DNA of 64,000 nt from Hominimerdicola alba (GTDB taxonomy: Bacteria; Bacillota; Clostridia; Oscillospirales; Ruminococcaceae), in the NCBI RefSeq assembly GCF_900112155.1, contig NZ_FOKQ01000002.1, positions 124,001-188,000 on the forward strand. The letters run 5' to 3'. Positions 1 to 7,772 of the stretch are shown one piece after another. Made by a program: the position numbers and the translations under genes. Every line of letters begins with the position of its first letter. The first letter of the stretch is position 1. The notes below the pieces were generated by a model. That model was not told the origin of the DNA, did no database searches, and worked only from the letters and a program-made list of their open reading frames with translations.

Positions 1-80
1 TGAAGTTCCTGGGTGTTGAAGACAGAGAGTACAACAGACCCGCTTGCACAAGATATTTTGGCGAGAACCCCTACAAATAA
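1..80 (+). CDS. C-terminal end of an unidentified protein (partial)
   Basis: An open frame enters from the left edge (codons in phase with position 3) and ends at TAA 78-80. The visible tail ends in the residues FGENPYK. This is too short to assign a family, and no function is proposed. It is followed 20 bases later by a good intrinsic terminator, which supports it being the real end of a gene and transcription unit. Confidence 0.55.
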   Translation, partial: KFLGVEDREYNRPACTRYFGENPYK

Positions 81-100
81 TAAATTGCTTTAAAAGAAAA

Positions 101-129
101 AGACTGCTGCTTATGCGGCAGTCTTTTTT
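101..129 (+). terminator. Intrinsic terminator of the left-edge gene
   Basis: The stem GACTGC...GCAGTC is followed by a run of six T on the plus strand. It sits directly after the partial gene at 1-80. Confidence 0.8.
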
Positions 130-232
130 GTTTGGTCTTACATTATCCCTTTAGCCAGCCACTTTATAAGCCGGTATAATAATGGATATTATTGGGGAAG
201 AATACTGACAACTATTGGTTTGGTCTTGGGGC

Positions 233-265
233 ATAAAAAAATCCCCGAAGCACAAAACTTCGGGG
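233..265 (-). terminator. Intrinsic terminator of the tRNA-Arg gene
   Basis: The perfect 8-bp stem CCCCGAAG/CTTCGGGG (243-250 with 258-265) is followed on the minus strand by a T-rich tail (complement of the A run at 235-241). It lies four bases beyond the 3' end of the tRNA. Confidence 0.85.
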
Positions 266-269
266 AAAA

Positions 270-343
270 CGTCGCTGAGAGGATTCGAACCTCCGGCCTG
301 CCGCTTAGGAGGCGGCCGCTCTATCCAGCTGAGCTACAGCGAC
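270..343 (-). tRNA. tRNA-Arg (anticodon CCU)
   Basis: The reverse complement folds into a complete cloverleaf. The acceptor is GTCGCTG/CAGCGAC, the D arm carries AGCTCAG..TGGATAGAGC, and the anticodon stem GCCGC/GCGGC encloses the loop CTCCTAA (anticodon CCT, reading AGG). The T arm contains GGTTCGAATCC. The discriminator is G and CCA is not encoded. The gene has its own promoter and terminator, so it is a monocistronic unit convergent with the left-edge gene. Confidence 0.95.
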
Positions 344-357
344 TTATCAACTTAATT

Positions 358-386
358 ATTATATCATATCTCAGAGAAAAAAGCAA
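358..386 (-). promoter_or_regulatory. Sigma-A promoter of tRNA-Arg
   Basis: On the minus strand TTGCTT (381-386) and TATAAT (358-363) are separated by 17 bases. The expected start is about 350, a few bases before the tRNA 5' end at 343. Confidence 0.8.
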
Positions 387-620
387 GACCTTTTTGAAAT
401 TTTTTTGAGGGGGGATTTTTAGTGATATTCCCTTGTTCTGTTTGCATTATTAATATGAGATGAGAGTCTTTGATCCTATAGGTATAGTTGACGCTTGTTT
501 GCTCATTAAACGTTCTGATACTATTTTACCTAACCATCCCCAAATTACACACCTGTCCCAAAAACTGAACATCAGTCGCTGCAGATATGTGTCGAATAAC
601 TGAAAAAAGCCCGAGAATAC
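387..620. other. Gene-free stretch between tRNA-Arg and the sugar transferase
   Basis: No supported gene is seen here. The sequence is AT-rich. It holds a segment around 549-592 starting with ACACACCTGTCCCAAA and ending GCAGATATGTGT, whose ends (ACACA/TGTGT) can pair. The core CCTGTCCCAAA recurs near 28,042 inside another hairpin-forming spacer. Confidence 0.4.
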
Positions 621-649
621 TTGAATAATCAAAAAAAGTGTGCTATAAT
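621..649 (+). promoter_or_regulatory. Sigma-A promoter of the sugar transferase gene
   Basis: TTGAAT (621-626) and TATAAT (644-649) have a 17-base spacer, 73 bases upstream of the TTG start at 722. Confidence 0.75.
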
Positions 650-721
650 GATAACCTGATAGTTTGTAACTTGATAAATATATCAATGGAAATATAACAA
701 AACCAAAAAGGATGTCATATA

Positions 722-2179
722 TTGGATAATATTACAAAAAACCGCGAACAGTATAAGCGGCTTCTGAATTTTATCGCCGCACTGGTGATCATCCTGTTCT
801 TCGTAATGGGATTCTCATTCGTGTGGTATAACTATTATAACAGTAAGATGCACGACCCCTTCTGGCATTACGGAAACTTCCTGATGATAGGCATTTACTG
901 TGTGATGTACGCAACTTTCACAAGCCTGTTCAACGGCTTCAGGCTGGGTTATTCAAAGTTTCTGGGACTTTTCGGTTCTCAGGTGCTGGGCATAGTCAGT
1001 ACCAACGCCATGGAGATAGTCCTCATAGCCCTCATAGGCCGTAACCGAATGGATCTTTCGACCATGTTCGTGCTGGCAGCAGTCGAACTTGTTTTCGCAT
1101 ATCCCTGGAGCTACGTCTTCACCATGATATATACGAAAATGTACCCCCCGCGGCGGCTGATAATAGTCTACGGCAACTCGAATGCCAAGTATCTTGTGAA
1201 TAAAATGGCACAGCGAACGGATAAGTATAATATCTGCGCAGCCGTAAGCTGTGAAGAAAGTCTCGATGAGATAGAACGGCGCATACTCCGCTACGAGGGC
1301 GCTATCATCACCGATATCCCCGGCGACCTGAGAAATAAACTGGTAAAGTTCTGCTTTGAACATTCCATCAGAACTTACATCAACCCAAAACTTTCGGATA
1401 TCATTATCCGCGGCGCGGACGATTTCCACCTCTTCGATACCCCGCTGCTCCTCTCCCGCAACGACGGTCTGAAATTCGAGCAGCGTATGCTGAAGAGATT
1501 CTTCGATATCTCACTGGCAGGCGTGATGTTCCTGATACTTCTGCCTTTCATGCTGATAACCGCACTGGTGATAAAACTCTACGACGGCGGCCCCGTCCTG
1601 TATTCACAGGTCAGACTTACCACTAACGGACGTAAGTTCAAAGTGCTGAAATTCCGCAGCATGATAACCAATGCCGAAAAAGGCGGAGCACAGCTCGCAT
1701 CCGAAAACGATGACCGCATAACCCCCGTGGGCAAGGTCATCAGAAAAATACGTTTCGACGAACTTCCTCAGCTTATAAATATCCTCAAAGGCGATATGTC
1801 CTTTGTAGGTCCCCGCCCTGAGCGACCCGAGCTTGCAGAGCGCTATGAGCTGACAATGCCCGAGTTCAAATACAGGCTGAAAGTCAAGGCAGGTCTCACA
1901 GGATATGCCCAGATAATGGGCAAGTACAACACCACCCCCTACGATAAGCTGAAGCTCGACCTCATGTATATCGAGCACCAGTCCATCAGGGAAGACCTGA
2001 GGATAATCCTCAGCACCGTGCGAACAGTTTTCGTCCCTGATGCTACCGAGGGCGTTGACGATGATAAGCCTATCGAGACAAAGCGTGACCTCATCGAGCA
2101 CGATTTCAGTAAAGACCTCGGCATGACCGAAGAAGAGGTAGTCGAATACGAAGAGGAGAACGGGCTGCCCAAAAGATAA
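722..2179 (+). CDS. Polyprenyl-phosphate sugar phosphotransferase (exopolysaccharide initiation)
   Basis: This 485-residue membrane enzyme is of the WbaP/EpsE type. The family transfers a sugar phosphate to undecaprenyl phosphate and so starts repeat-unit synthesis for surface polysaccharide. Four to five hydrophobic helices fill roughly residues 15-135, followed by a soluble linker and a C-terminal bacterial sugar transferase domain from about 258. That domain shows KRFFD, a re-entrant hydrophobic helix, KFRSM and the hallmark DELPQLINILKGDMSFVGPRPE region. The start is TTG at 722 with AAAAAGGA about nine bases upstream; no better ATG is in frame. It stands alone rather than in a polysaccharide cluster, so the sugar donor cannot be inferred. 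The highly acidic C-terminal 40 residues are unusual. Confidence 0.88.
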   Translation: MDNITKNREQYKRLLNFIAALVIILFFVMGFSFVWYNYYNSKMHDPFWHYGNFLMIGIYCVMYATFTSLFNGFRLGYSKFLGLFGSQVLGIVSTNAMEIVLIALIGRNRMDLSTMFVLAAVELVFAYPWSYVFTMIYTKMYPPRRLIIVYGNSNAKYLVNKMAQRTDKYNICAAVSCEESLDEIERRILRYEGAIITDIPGDLRNKLVKFCFEHSIRTYINPKLSDIIIRGADDFHLFDTPLLLSRNDGLKFEQRMLKRFFDISLAGVMFLILLPFMLITALVIKLYDGGPVLYSQVRLTTNGRKFKVLKFRSMITNAEKGGAQLASENDDRITPVGKVIRKIRFDELPQLINILKGDMSFVGPRPERPELAERYELTMPEFKYRLKVKAGLTGYAQIMGKYNTTPYDKLKLDLMYIEHQSIREDLRIILSTVRTVFVPDATEGVDDDKPIETKRDLIEHDFSKDLGMTEEEVVEYEEENGLPKR

Positions 2180-2187
2180 AACTATCA

Positions 2188-2219
2188 ACGGCGGAACGCT
2201 TATGCGCTCTGCCGTTTTT
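2188..2219 (+). terminator. Imperfect terminator hairpin overlapping the tcdA ribosome binding site region
   Basis: ACGGCGGAACGC and GCGCTCTGCCGT form an imperfect stem around TTAT, followed by five T. The T run abuts the GGAGG of tcdA at 2220-2224, so it probably attenuates rather than fully separates the two genes. Confidence 0.5.
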
Positions 2220-2230
2220 GGAGGTAAAAT

Positions 2231-2947
2231 ATGAAAGAACAGTATGCACGAAGCGAACTGCTTCTTGGCAGTGAAGCTATGGAAATACTCAGTAACAGCC
2301 GCGTGGCAGTTTTCGGAGTGGGCGGAGTAGGCGGATTCGCTGTGGAAGCATTGGCCAGAAGCGGTGTTGGCACCATCGACCTCATCGACAGCGATACAGT
2401 CAACACCACCAACCTCAACCGCCAGATAATCGCGCTGCACAGTACCGTTGGCAGATTCAAGACCGAGATAGCCGCCGAAAGGATACACGATATCGACCCA
2501 GATATCACCGTGAACGTCCATAACTGCTTTTTCATGCCTGAGACCGCCGATGATTTCGACTTCACACAGTACACCTACGTCATAGATGCCATAGATACCG
2601 TCACAGGCAAGATCGAGATAATAATGAAAGCCAAAGCCGCTGGTGTCCCCGTGATATCCGCCATGGGCGCAGGCAATAAGCTTGACCCCACTGCATTCCG
2701 TGTAACTGATATCTATAAGACCAAAGGCTGTCCGCTGGCAAGGGTGATGCGCCGCGAACTCAAAAAGCGTAACGTGGCACACCTGAAAGTTGTCTACTCC
2801 GAGGAAGAACCAATAACTCCCCGCGCTTCAACAGAAGAACCACAGGCAAGCAGACGTTCCGTACCGGGCTCGGTAGCTTTTGTGCCATCTGTGGCAGGGC
2901 TTATCCTGGCAGGGGAAGTTATAAAGGATATTATTTCGGATAAATGA
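2231..2947 (+). CDS. tcdA: tRNA threonylcarbamoyladenosine dehydratase TcdA
   Basis: This E1-like ThiF/MoeB-family protein has 238 residues. TcdA uses ATP to dehydrate t6A37 of ANN-decoding tRNAs to its cyclic form. The N-terminal Rossmann motif FGVGGVGGFAVEAL is at about residues 24-38. The LIDSDTVNTTNLNRQ segment follows, then a conserved cysteine in the KGCPLARV region. MoeB-type CXXC zinc motifs are absent, as expected for TcdA. The start ATG is preceded by TGGAGG. It is probably cotranscribed weakly from the sugar transferase promoter. The assignment as TcdA rather than another ThiF-like adenylyltransferase rests on length and the YARSELLLG start. Confidence 0.88.
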   Translation: MKEQYARSELLLGSEAMEILSNSRVAVFGVGGVGGFAVEALARSGVGTIDLIDSDTVNTTNLNRQIIALHSTVGRFKTEIAAERIHDIDPDITVNVHNCFFMPETADDFDFTQYTYVIDAIDTVTGKIEIIMKAKAAGVPVISAMGAGNKLDPTAFRVTDIYKTKGCPLARVMRRELKKRNVAHLKVVYSEEEPITPRASTEEPQASRRSVPGSVAFVPSVAGLILAGEVIKDIISDK

Positions 2948-3023
2948 AATTATACTGAGACTTGACGCAGCAGCCCAAAATTTGTAGGATGACGGGCACG
3001 TCTATATTTTACTGACGCAGAAA

Positions 3024-3061
3024 GAGCGTGGACATTTGAATGTCCACGCTCGTGTTTTTTT
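3024..3061. terminator. Bidirectional terminator between tcdA and glgA
   Basis: A 12-bp perfect stem GAGCGTGGACAT/ATGTCCACGCTC is followed by seven T on the plus strand (tcdA side) and by CTTTCTG on the minus strand (glgA side). The same stem sequence recurs after the anti-sigma gene at 57,417. Confidence 0.85.
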
Positions 3062-3165
3062 GTTAGCCGTGACTGCATCGAACGCGTGTCTCACTTTGAT
3101 GCCAAGGTTCTGCCTTAACGATCAGTTTTGTTGACGGTGTCTATCACAGGTTTGCATTTTCAGTG

Positions 3166-4578
3166 TCAGCTTATCTCTTCATAAAGCCGTATATACTCCT
3201 TTGCAGAGCGCTCCCAGCTGAAATCCTGCTTGAATGCGGTGGATACCAGTCGCTCCCAGCGCATTTTGTCGTCGTAGTATGCTCTTGCACGTACTGTTGC
3301 ATCAAGCATATCCTGAGCGTTATAGGTCTTGAAGGTGAAACCGTTGCCGTTTTCGCCGCCTGCATCGCGGATGGTATCGCGGAGACCGCCTGTTTCGCGT
3401 ACTATTGGTATTGTGCCGTATCTGAGGGCTATCATCTGGGCAAGTCCGCAGGGCTCGCTCTGGGAGGGCATCAGGAACATATCCGCGCCTGCATATACTT
3501 TTCTTGAAAGCTCGGGTACAAATCCAAGACGCAGACCTACTCTGTCGGGATAGCGGTAGTGCATCTCGGTGAAGAAGTCCTCGTATATCTTTTCGCCCGA
3601 ACCAAGTATTGCGAACTTATAGCCGAGGCGTATCATATCCTCAAATACGTATTTTATGAGGTCGAGACCCTTATGGGATACGAACCTTGTTACGATGCCG
3701 ATGATAGGCTCTTTGCCAGATGCTATGCCTAGCTCGTCACACAGGGCTTTTTTGCAGACCAGTTTGCCCAGTCTGTCATTAAGGCTGTAATTGCGGGCGA
3801 GGTTCTTATCGGTGGCGGGGTCATAGATGGTCTGGGATATGCCGTTTAAGATACCGCTGAGTTTATACTGATGGTGTACAAGTTCTCTGTCGAGGGAGTG
3901 GGAATACCAGGGGTCGAGTATCTCCCATGCGTAGCTGGGGGAAACTGTGGTCACGCGGTCGCTGACTTCGATGGCGGCTTTCATGAAGTTCACGTCGCCG
4001 TCATAGCTGAGCATATCGGTATGATAGAGAGGTATGCCCATGAGGTCGTTTATAAGTTCAAGACCGTACTGACCCTGATACTGGATATTGTGTATGGTGA
4101 AAACTGTCTTGATATCCTCATAGCCCTGCTGGTAGCGGTAGAAGACATCGTAGTAAACGGGTACAAGTGCGGTCTGCCAGTCATTGGCATTGATGACTTC
4201 GGGTTTGAAGTCGATGAATTTCAGAAGTTCGAGGACGGCGCGGGAGAAGAAAATATATCTTTCAGCGTCGTCGTAGAAGCCGTAGAGACCGTTTCTGGCG
4301 AAGTAGTACTCATTATCCAGAAGATAATAGGTAACGCCGTTTTCAACACCTGTGAAAACTCCGCAGTACTGGTTGCGCCATGCCACGGGTACGGTAAAGT
4401 TGGTAACGTAGTTCAGTCTGTCTTTGAGTTCCTGACGGATACTGCCGTAAAGGGGCAGCACCACGCGGCAGTCATTTCCGAGAGCGTTTAGGGCTGCGGG
4501 CAGGGAACCTGCTACATCTGCGAGACCGCCCGATGCGGAATAGGGAAGTCCCTCGCTGGCTGTATAGAGTATCTTCAT
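3166..4578 (-). CDS. glgA: Glycogen synthase (ADP-glucose type) GlgA
   Basis: This GT5 enzyme of 470 residues extends alpha-1,4-glucan using ADP-glucose. The start chosen is the ATG at 4578 (MKILYTASEG), which has AAAGGAGG eight bases upstream; a longer frame upstream lacks a site. The C-terminal GT-B domain carries SQSEPCGLAQMIALRYG followed by the IVRETGGLRDT loop that closes over the nucleotide sugar. The usual N-terminal KXGG lysine is not present: residues 15-19 read ASGGL where E. coli GlgA has KTGGL. It is the last gene of the glgB-glgC-glgD-hypothetical-glgA unit and ends at a bidirectional terminator. Confidence 0.93.
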   Translation of the reverse strand: MKILYTASEGLPYSASGGLADVAGSLPAALNALGNDCRVVLPLYGSIRQELKDRLNYVTNFTVPVAWRNQYCGVFTGVENGVTYYLLDNEYYFARNGLYGFYDDAERYIFFSRAVLELLKFIDFKPEVINANDWQTALVPVYYDVFYRYQQGYEDIKTVFTIHNIQYQGQYGLELINDLMGIPLYHTDMLSYDGDVNFMKAAIEVSDRVTTVSPSYAWEILDPWYSHSLDRELVHHQYKLSGILNGISQTIYDPATDKNLARNYSLNDRLGKLVCKKALCDELGIASGKEPIIGIVTRFVSHKGLDLIKYVFEDMIRLGYKFAILGSGEKIYEDFFTEMHYRYPDRVGLRLGFVPELSRKVYAGADMFLMPSQSEPCGLAQMIALRYGTIPIVRETGGLRDTIRDAGGENGNGFTFKTYNAQDMLDATVRARAYYDDKMRWERLVSTAFKQDFSWERSAKEYIRLYEEIS

Positions 4579-4663
4579 AGTATCACCCTCCTTTTGTGTA
4601 AGTGATAGGTAAGTCATAGTTTTGGGGTCTGCTTGGGGAGATCATGTTTTGTGCTATATGTGT

Positions 4664-5176
4664 TTAAAACTTATTTGAGAAAGCATCGAACATTTCTGAA
4701 AACTCGGCTTTCTTTTCCTGCGGCATATCATTATAAGAATCAACGATAAGCTTTTTGAAAGCAGGGGGAAATGAGTTTGTCGGATAGCTGTCCATACTTA
4801 AAAGTATGGCTTCTGTCAGGCTGTATCCCATTGGTGTTTTCCTTTGGGTCATCAGCGTGACAGTTTTGGTATCATTGAAGTCATAACAAGCCGACCATAC
4901 ACACGCCTGAAGAAAATGGTCGCCTTTATTATTTATAAGGATATCCATGCCCATATCAAAAGCTTTTGCGGGTGAACGCTTCATAAGTTCATCCAGCGCA
5001 TAAGGCACGCCTTCAATATATGCCATGTCTTCTATGAATTCAACTAGCTCATCATCGGATGAACGTTTCATAAGTTCTTCAAATGCTTCGCCTGTTTTAT
5101 CGAGATCTTCTGTTTCTTCGATGATACCATATAGCTGAGCATTTGTATGATTTTTTAGTTCCATATCTTCACACAT
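4664..5176 (-). CDS. Hypothetical acidic protein within the glycogen operon
   Basis: This 170-residue soluble protein is not recognised. It is rich in Glu, Asp and Lys and appears all-helical, with repeated EELMKRS / DELMKRS segments near residues 32 and 63, suggesting short helical (HEAT-like) repeats. There is no signal peptide or membrane segment. The start is uncertain: ATG 5176 and ATG 5164 both have weak ribosome binding sites. It sits between glgD (after a terminator hairpin) and glgA, in the same direction. The layout resembles small immunity-type proteins, but that is only an impression. A glycogen-related role is possible from position alone. Confidence 0.7.
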   Translation of the reverse strand: MCEDMELKNHTNAQLYGIIEETEDLDKTGEAFEELMKRSSDDELVEFIEDMAYIEGVPYALDELMKRSPAKAFDMGMDILINNKGDHFLQACVWSACYDFNDTKTVTLMTQRKTPMGYSLTEAILLSMDSYPTNSFPPAFKKLIVDSYNDMPQEKKAEFSEMFDAFSNKF

Positions 5177-5233
5177 TTTAAATATAGTATGCCGCGAAAC
5201 AACGCAGGCACTCCCGCAAACTTATATTTATTA

Positions 5234-5269
5234 GCGAAAACGCACGGCACCGACCGACGGCGCCGTGCG
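5234..5269 (-). terminator. Terminator-like hairpin after glgD
   Basis: The stem CGCACGGC/GCCGTGCG (5241-5248 with 5262-5269) is followed on the minus strand by GTTTTCGC. It would partly separate glgB-glgC-glgD from the two downstream genes. Confidence 0.55.
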
Positions 5270-5336
5270 GCACTTTCTTTTTTATGGTTACTGTTTTCTG
5301 ATGCGCTATTTAAAATAGCTGGTCAGCTGATATCAA

Positions 5337-6464
5337 TTATACTTTTGCGCCCTTGGATACGTACATCTGGTATTCGGCGGAGCTGGTGAGAACGTGCTTG
5401 GGGGCTACGGTAACGTCCTTATCGGTGATGACGTAGTTCATCTGTGCGCCGTCGCCTACTACTGTGCCCTGTCCCAGTATGCAGTTCTTGATCTTTGCGC
5501 CCTTGCCGACTTTTACACCTCTGAACAGCACGCAGTTTTCAACTTCGCCCTCGATTATACAGCCATCGGCAACGAGAGAATTCTTCACGATGCAGTTGAG
5601 GTCGTACTTAGCGGGAGCGTTATCGCTGACCTTGGTATAGATGGATCTCTTGGGAACGAAGAGCTTTCTTGCGTTCTCGGGATCGAGGATATCCATATTT
5701 GCCTTGAAGTATGTATCGGTGGAATTCAGCTTGCTGAAATAGTACTTATACTCATAAGCCATGATTTTCAGCTCATTGCATCTTTCCTGGAGTATATCTT
5801 TCTCGAAGGAGACCTTGCCCCTTGCGATGGAATCTCTTATCATATCAACTATGAATTCCATGTTCATTACGAACATATTCAGGCTGCAGGTGCAGGTGCC
5901 GCTGAGTTCGGGCTGTATCAGCACGCTGGTGACCCTGCCTTCCTCATTTGTGTTCAGCACGGTGCCTGTCTTCAGGTCTTCGGAGGTATACTGACCTGTG
6001 TGGGATACTACGGTGATATCAGCGCCTGTTTCGATATGCTTTGCCACTATGGGCTTATAGTCGATATTGGTGATAACGTCGCAGTCGGTCAGTACCACAT
6101 ACTTAGCGGCAGAATGTGTGATGAAGTTCATCGCGCCGTAGATGGCTTCTATCCTGCCTCTGTAGAGTGTGCTTTCAACATTGCCGAAAGGAGGGAGTAT
6201 ATAAAGTCCGCCTTTCTTTCTTGCCAGATCCCATTCTCTTGCACTTCCCAGGTGATCCAGAAGAGACTGATAATTGCTCTTTGTGATAACGCCTACCTCG
6301 CAAATGCCGCTGTTTACCATATTCGAGAGTGGGAAATCTATCAGGCGGTATCTTCCGCCGAACATTACAGAACCCATAGTTCTGTTCTTTGTCATATCGC
6401 CGAGAGTCGTGTCGTGCATATTTGCGAATACAAGACCCAGTACATTACCCATATTAACTTCCAT
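5337..6464 (-). CDS. glgD: Glucose-1-phosphate adenylyltransferase-like subunit GlgD
   Basis: This 375-residue GlgC paralogue typical of Firmicutes partners GlgC to form the heteromeric ADP-glucose pyrophosphorylase. The N-terminal nucleotidyltransferase fold is recognisable (GGRYRLIDFPLSNMVNSGI). The GGXGXRLXXLT phosphate loop of GlgC is replaced by FANMHDTTLGDMTKNRT, consistent with a regulatory or catalytically weak subunit. The C-terminal left-handed beta-helix has hexapeptide repeats (VENCVLFRGVKVGKGAKI). The start has AGGGAG upstream. It lies 18 bases after glgC in the same operon. Confidence 0.93.
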   Translation of the reverse strand: MEVNMGNVLGLVFANMHDTTLGDMTKNRTMGSVMFGGRYRLIDFPLSNMVNSGICEVGVITKSNYQSLLDHLGSAREWDLARKKGGLYILPPFGNVESTLYRGRIEAIYGAMNFITHSAAKYVVLTDCDVITNIDYKPIVAKHIETGADITVVSHTGQYTSEDLKTGTVLNTNEEGRVTSVLIQPELSGTCTCSLNMFVMNMEFIVDMIRDSIARGKVSFEKDILQERCNELKIMAYEYKYYFSKLNSTDTYFKANMDILDPENARKLFVPKRSIYTKVSDNAPAKYDLNCIVKNSLVADGCIIEGEVENCVLFRGVKVGKGAKIKNCILGQGTVVGDGAQMNYVITDKDVTVAPKHVLTSSAEYQMYVSKGAKV

Positions 6465-6482
6465 TTTACTCGGTCTCCCTTC

Positions 6483-7685
6483 TTACATATTTTCGTAGAT
6501 TATCGCCTTTGGCACAACGTTGCTTCCGTCGGAGATGGTCAGGTTATGACCTACAACGGCTACGCCCCAGCTGTCCTTATCCTCGATGGTCTCGGGTCTG
6601 GCGCCTATCTGGCAGTTTTCACCGATAACGGAGTTTTCGCCTACGATGGCATACTCGACCTTAGCGCCTTTCTTTACAACAGCGCCGGGCATGAGTATGG
6701 AGTCATATATAACAGCGCCTTCTTCAACTATAACGCCGTCGGAGATCATGGAGAATTCTACCGAACCGTCTATAACACAGCCCTCTGTTACCATGCAGTT
6801 CTGTATCTGGGCGTTCTTGCCGATACTCTGGGGAGGGAACACGGGGTTTCTGGAATAGATCTTCCAGTTGGGGTCATAGAGGTCGATGGGGATATTTGGA
6901 TTGATAAGATCCATATTTGCTTCCCAGAGGGACTCGATGGTTCCGACGTCCTTCCAGTAGCCGTCGAAGCGGTAAGCTACCAGCTTTTCGCCTGCTTCTC
7001 TCATATCGGGTATGATATTCTTGCCGAAGTCCTTGGAAGCTGTTTCGTCCTCTTCGTTGGCGATGAGGTAAGCTCTCAGCTTCTCCCATGTGAAGATGTA
7101 TATACCCATGGAAGCCAGTGTGGATCTGGGCACCTTGGGCTTTTCTTCAAAGTCGATGATATTATCGTCATCATCGGTTATCATGATGCCGAATCTTGAA
7201 GCCTCATGCTTGGGTACATCAAGCACAGCTATGGTAGCTGCGGCATTCTTGGACTTGTGGAACTGGAGCATCTTGTTATAGTCCATCTTATAGATGTGGT
7301 CGCCTGAGAGTACTACTACGTACTCGGGGTCGTATCTGTCGATGAAGCCGATATTCTGGTAGATAGCGTTTGCTGTACCCGAATACCAGTCAGCGCCTGT
7401 TGCCTTCTGGTAAGGAGGCAGTACGTGTACGCCGCCGTGAACGCGGTCAAGGTCCCATGGCTGACCATTGCCTATGTACTCGTTAAGTACCAGAGGCTGG
7501 TACTGTGTGAGGACACCAACTGTGTCTATACCTGAATTTATGCAGTTAGACAGAGGAAAGTCGATGATACGGTATTTTGCGCCGAAAGGCACTGCGGGCT
7601 TTGCAACGTCCTGGGTCAGGGCGTAGAGTCTGCTGCCCTGGCCGCCTGCCAGAAGCATAGCCACACATTCTTTTTTGTTGAACAT
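6483..7685 (-). CDS. glgC: Glucose-1-phosphate adenylyltransferase GlgC
   Basis: This 400-residue catalytic subunit makes ADP-glucose from ATP and glucose-1-phosphate, the committed step of bacterial glycogen synthesis. The phosphate loop [14 protein letters not shown] is at residues 11-24, with [20 protein letters not shown] following. [11 protein letters not shown] carries the metal-binding aspartate, and the FEEKP substrate motif is near residue 165. The C-terminal half is a left-handed beta-helix. The start ATG follows GGTGGGTG. The neighbours are glgB (87 bases upstream) and glgD (18 bases downstream). Confidence 0.96.
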   Translation of the reverse strand: MFNKKECVAMLLAGGQGSRLYALTQDVAKPAVPFGAKYRIIDFPLSNCINSGIDTVGVLTQYQPLVLNEYIGNGQPWDLDRVHGGVHVLPPYQKATGADWYSGTANAIYQNIGFIDRYDPEYVVVLSGDHIYKMDYNKMLQFHKSKNAAATIAVLDVPKHEASRFGIMITDDDDNIIDFEEKPKVPRSTLASMGIYIFTWEKLRAYLIANEEDETASKDFGKNIIPDMREAGEKLVAYRFDGYWKDVGTIESLWEANMDLINPNIPIDLYDPNWKIYSRNPVFPPQSIGKNAQIQNCMVTEGCVIDGSVEFSMISDGVIVEEGAVIYDSILMPGAVVKKGAKVEYAIVGENSVIGENCQIGARPETIEDKDSWGVAVVGHNLTISDGSNVVPKAIIYENM

Positions 7686-7772
7686 AAATTTTCACCCACC
7701 ATATATATTTTTTTCTATTGATATCTGCCCGCTGTGATGATGGCGGGACAGCTGTATGCTTATTTATTCTTT

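Noticed and set aside
1604-2782. Minus-strand open frame of 392 codons spanning the sugar transferase and tcdA
   Set aside because: It covers two convincing genes on the other strand and has no start signal or recognisable motif.
5337-6464. GlgD as a degenerate pseudogene of GlgC
   Set aside because: It is intact, has a good ribosome binding site, and loss of the phosphate loop is the normal state of GlgD in Firmicutes.
5394-7199. Long plus-strand open frame of 601 codons opposite glgD/glgC
   Set aside because: It lies exactly antisense to two well-supported genes, with no ribosome binding site or family features.
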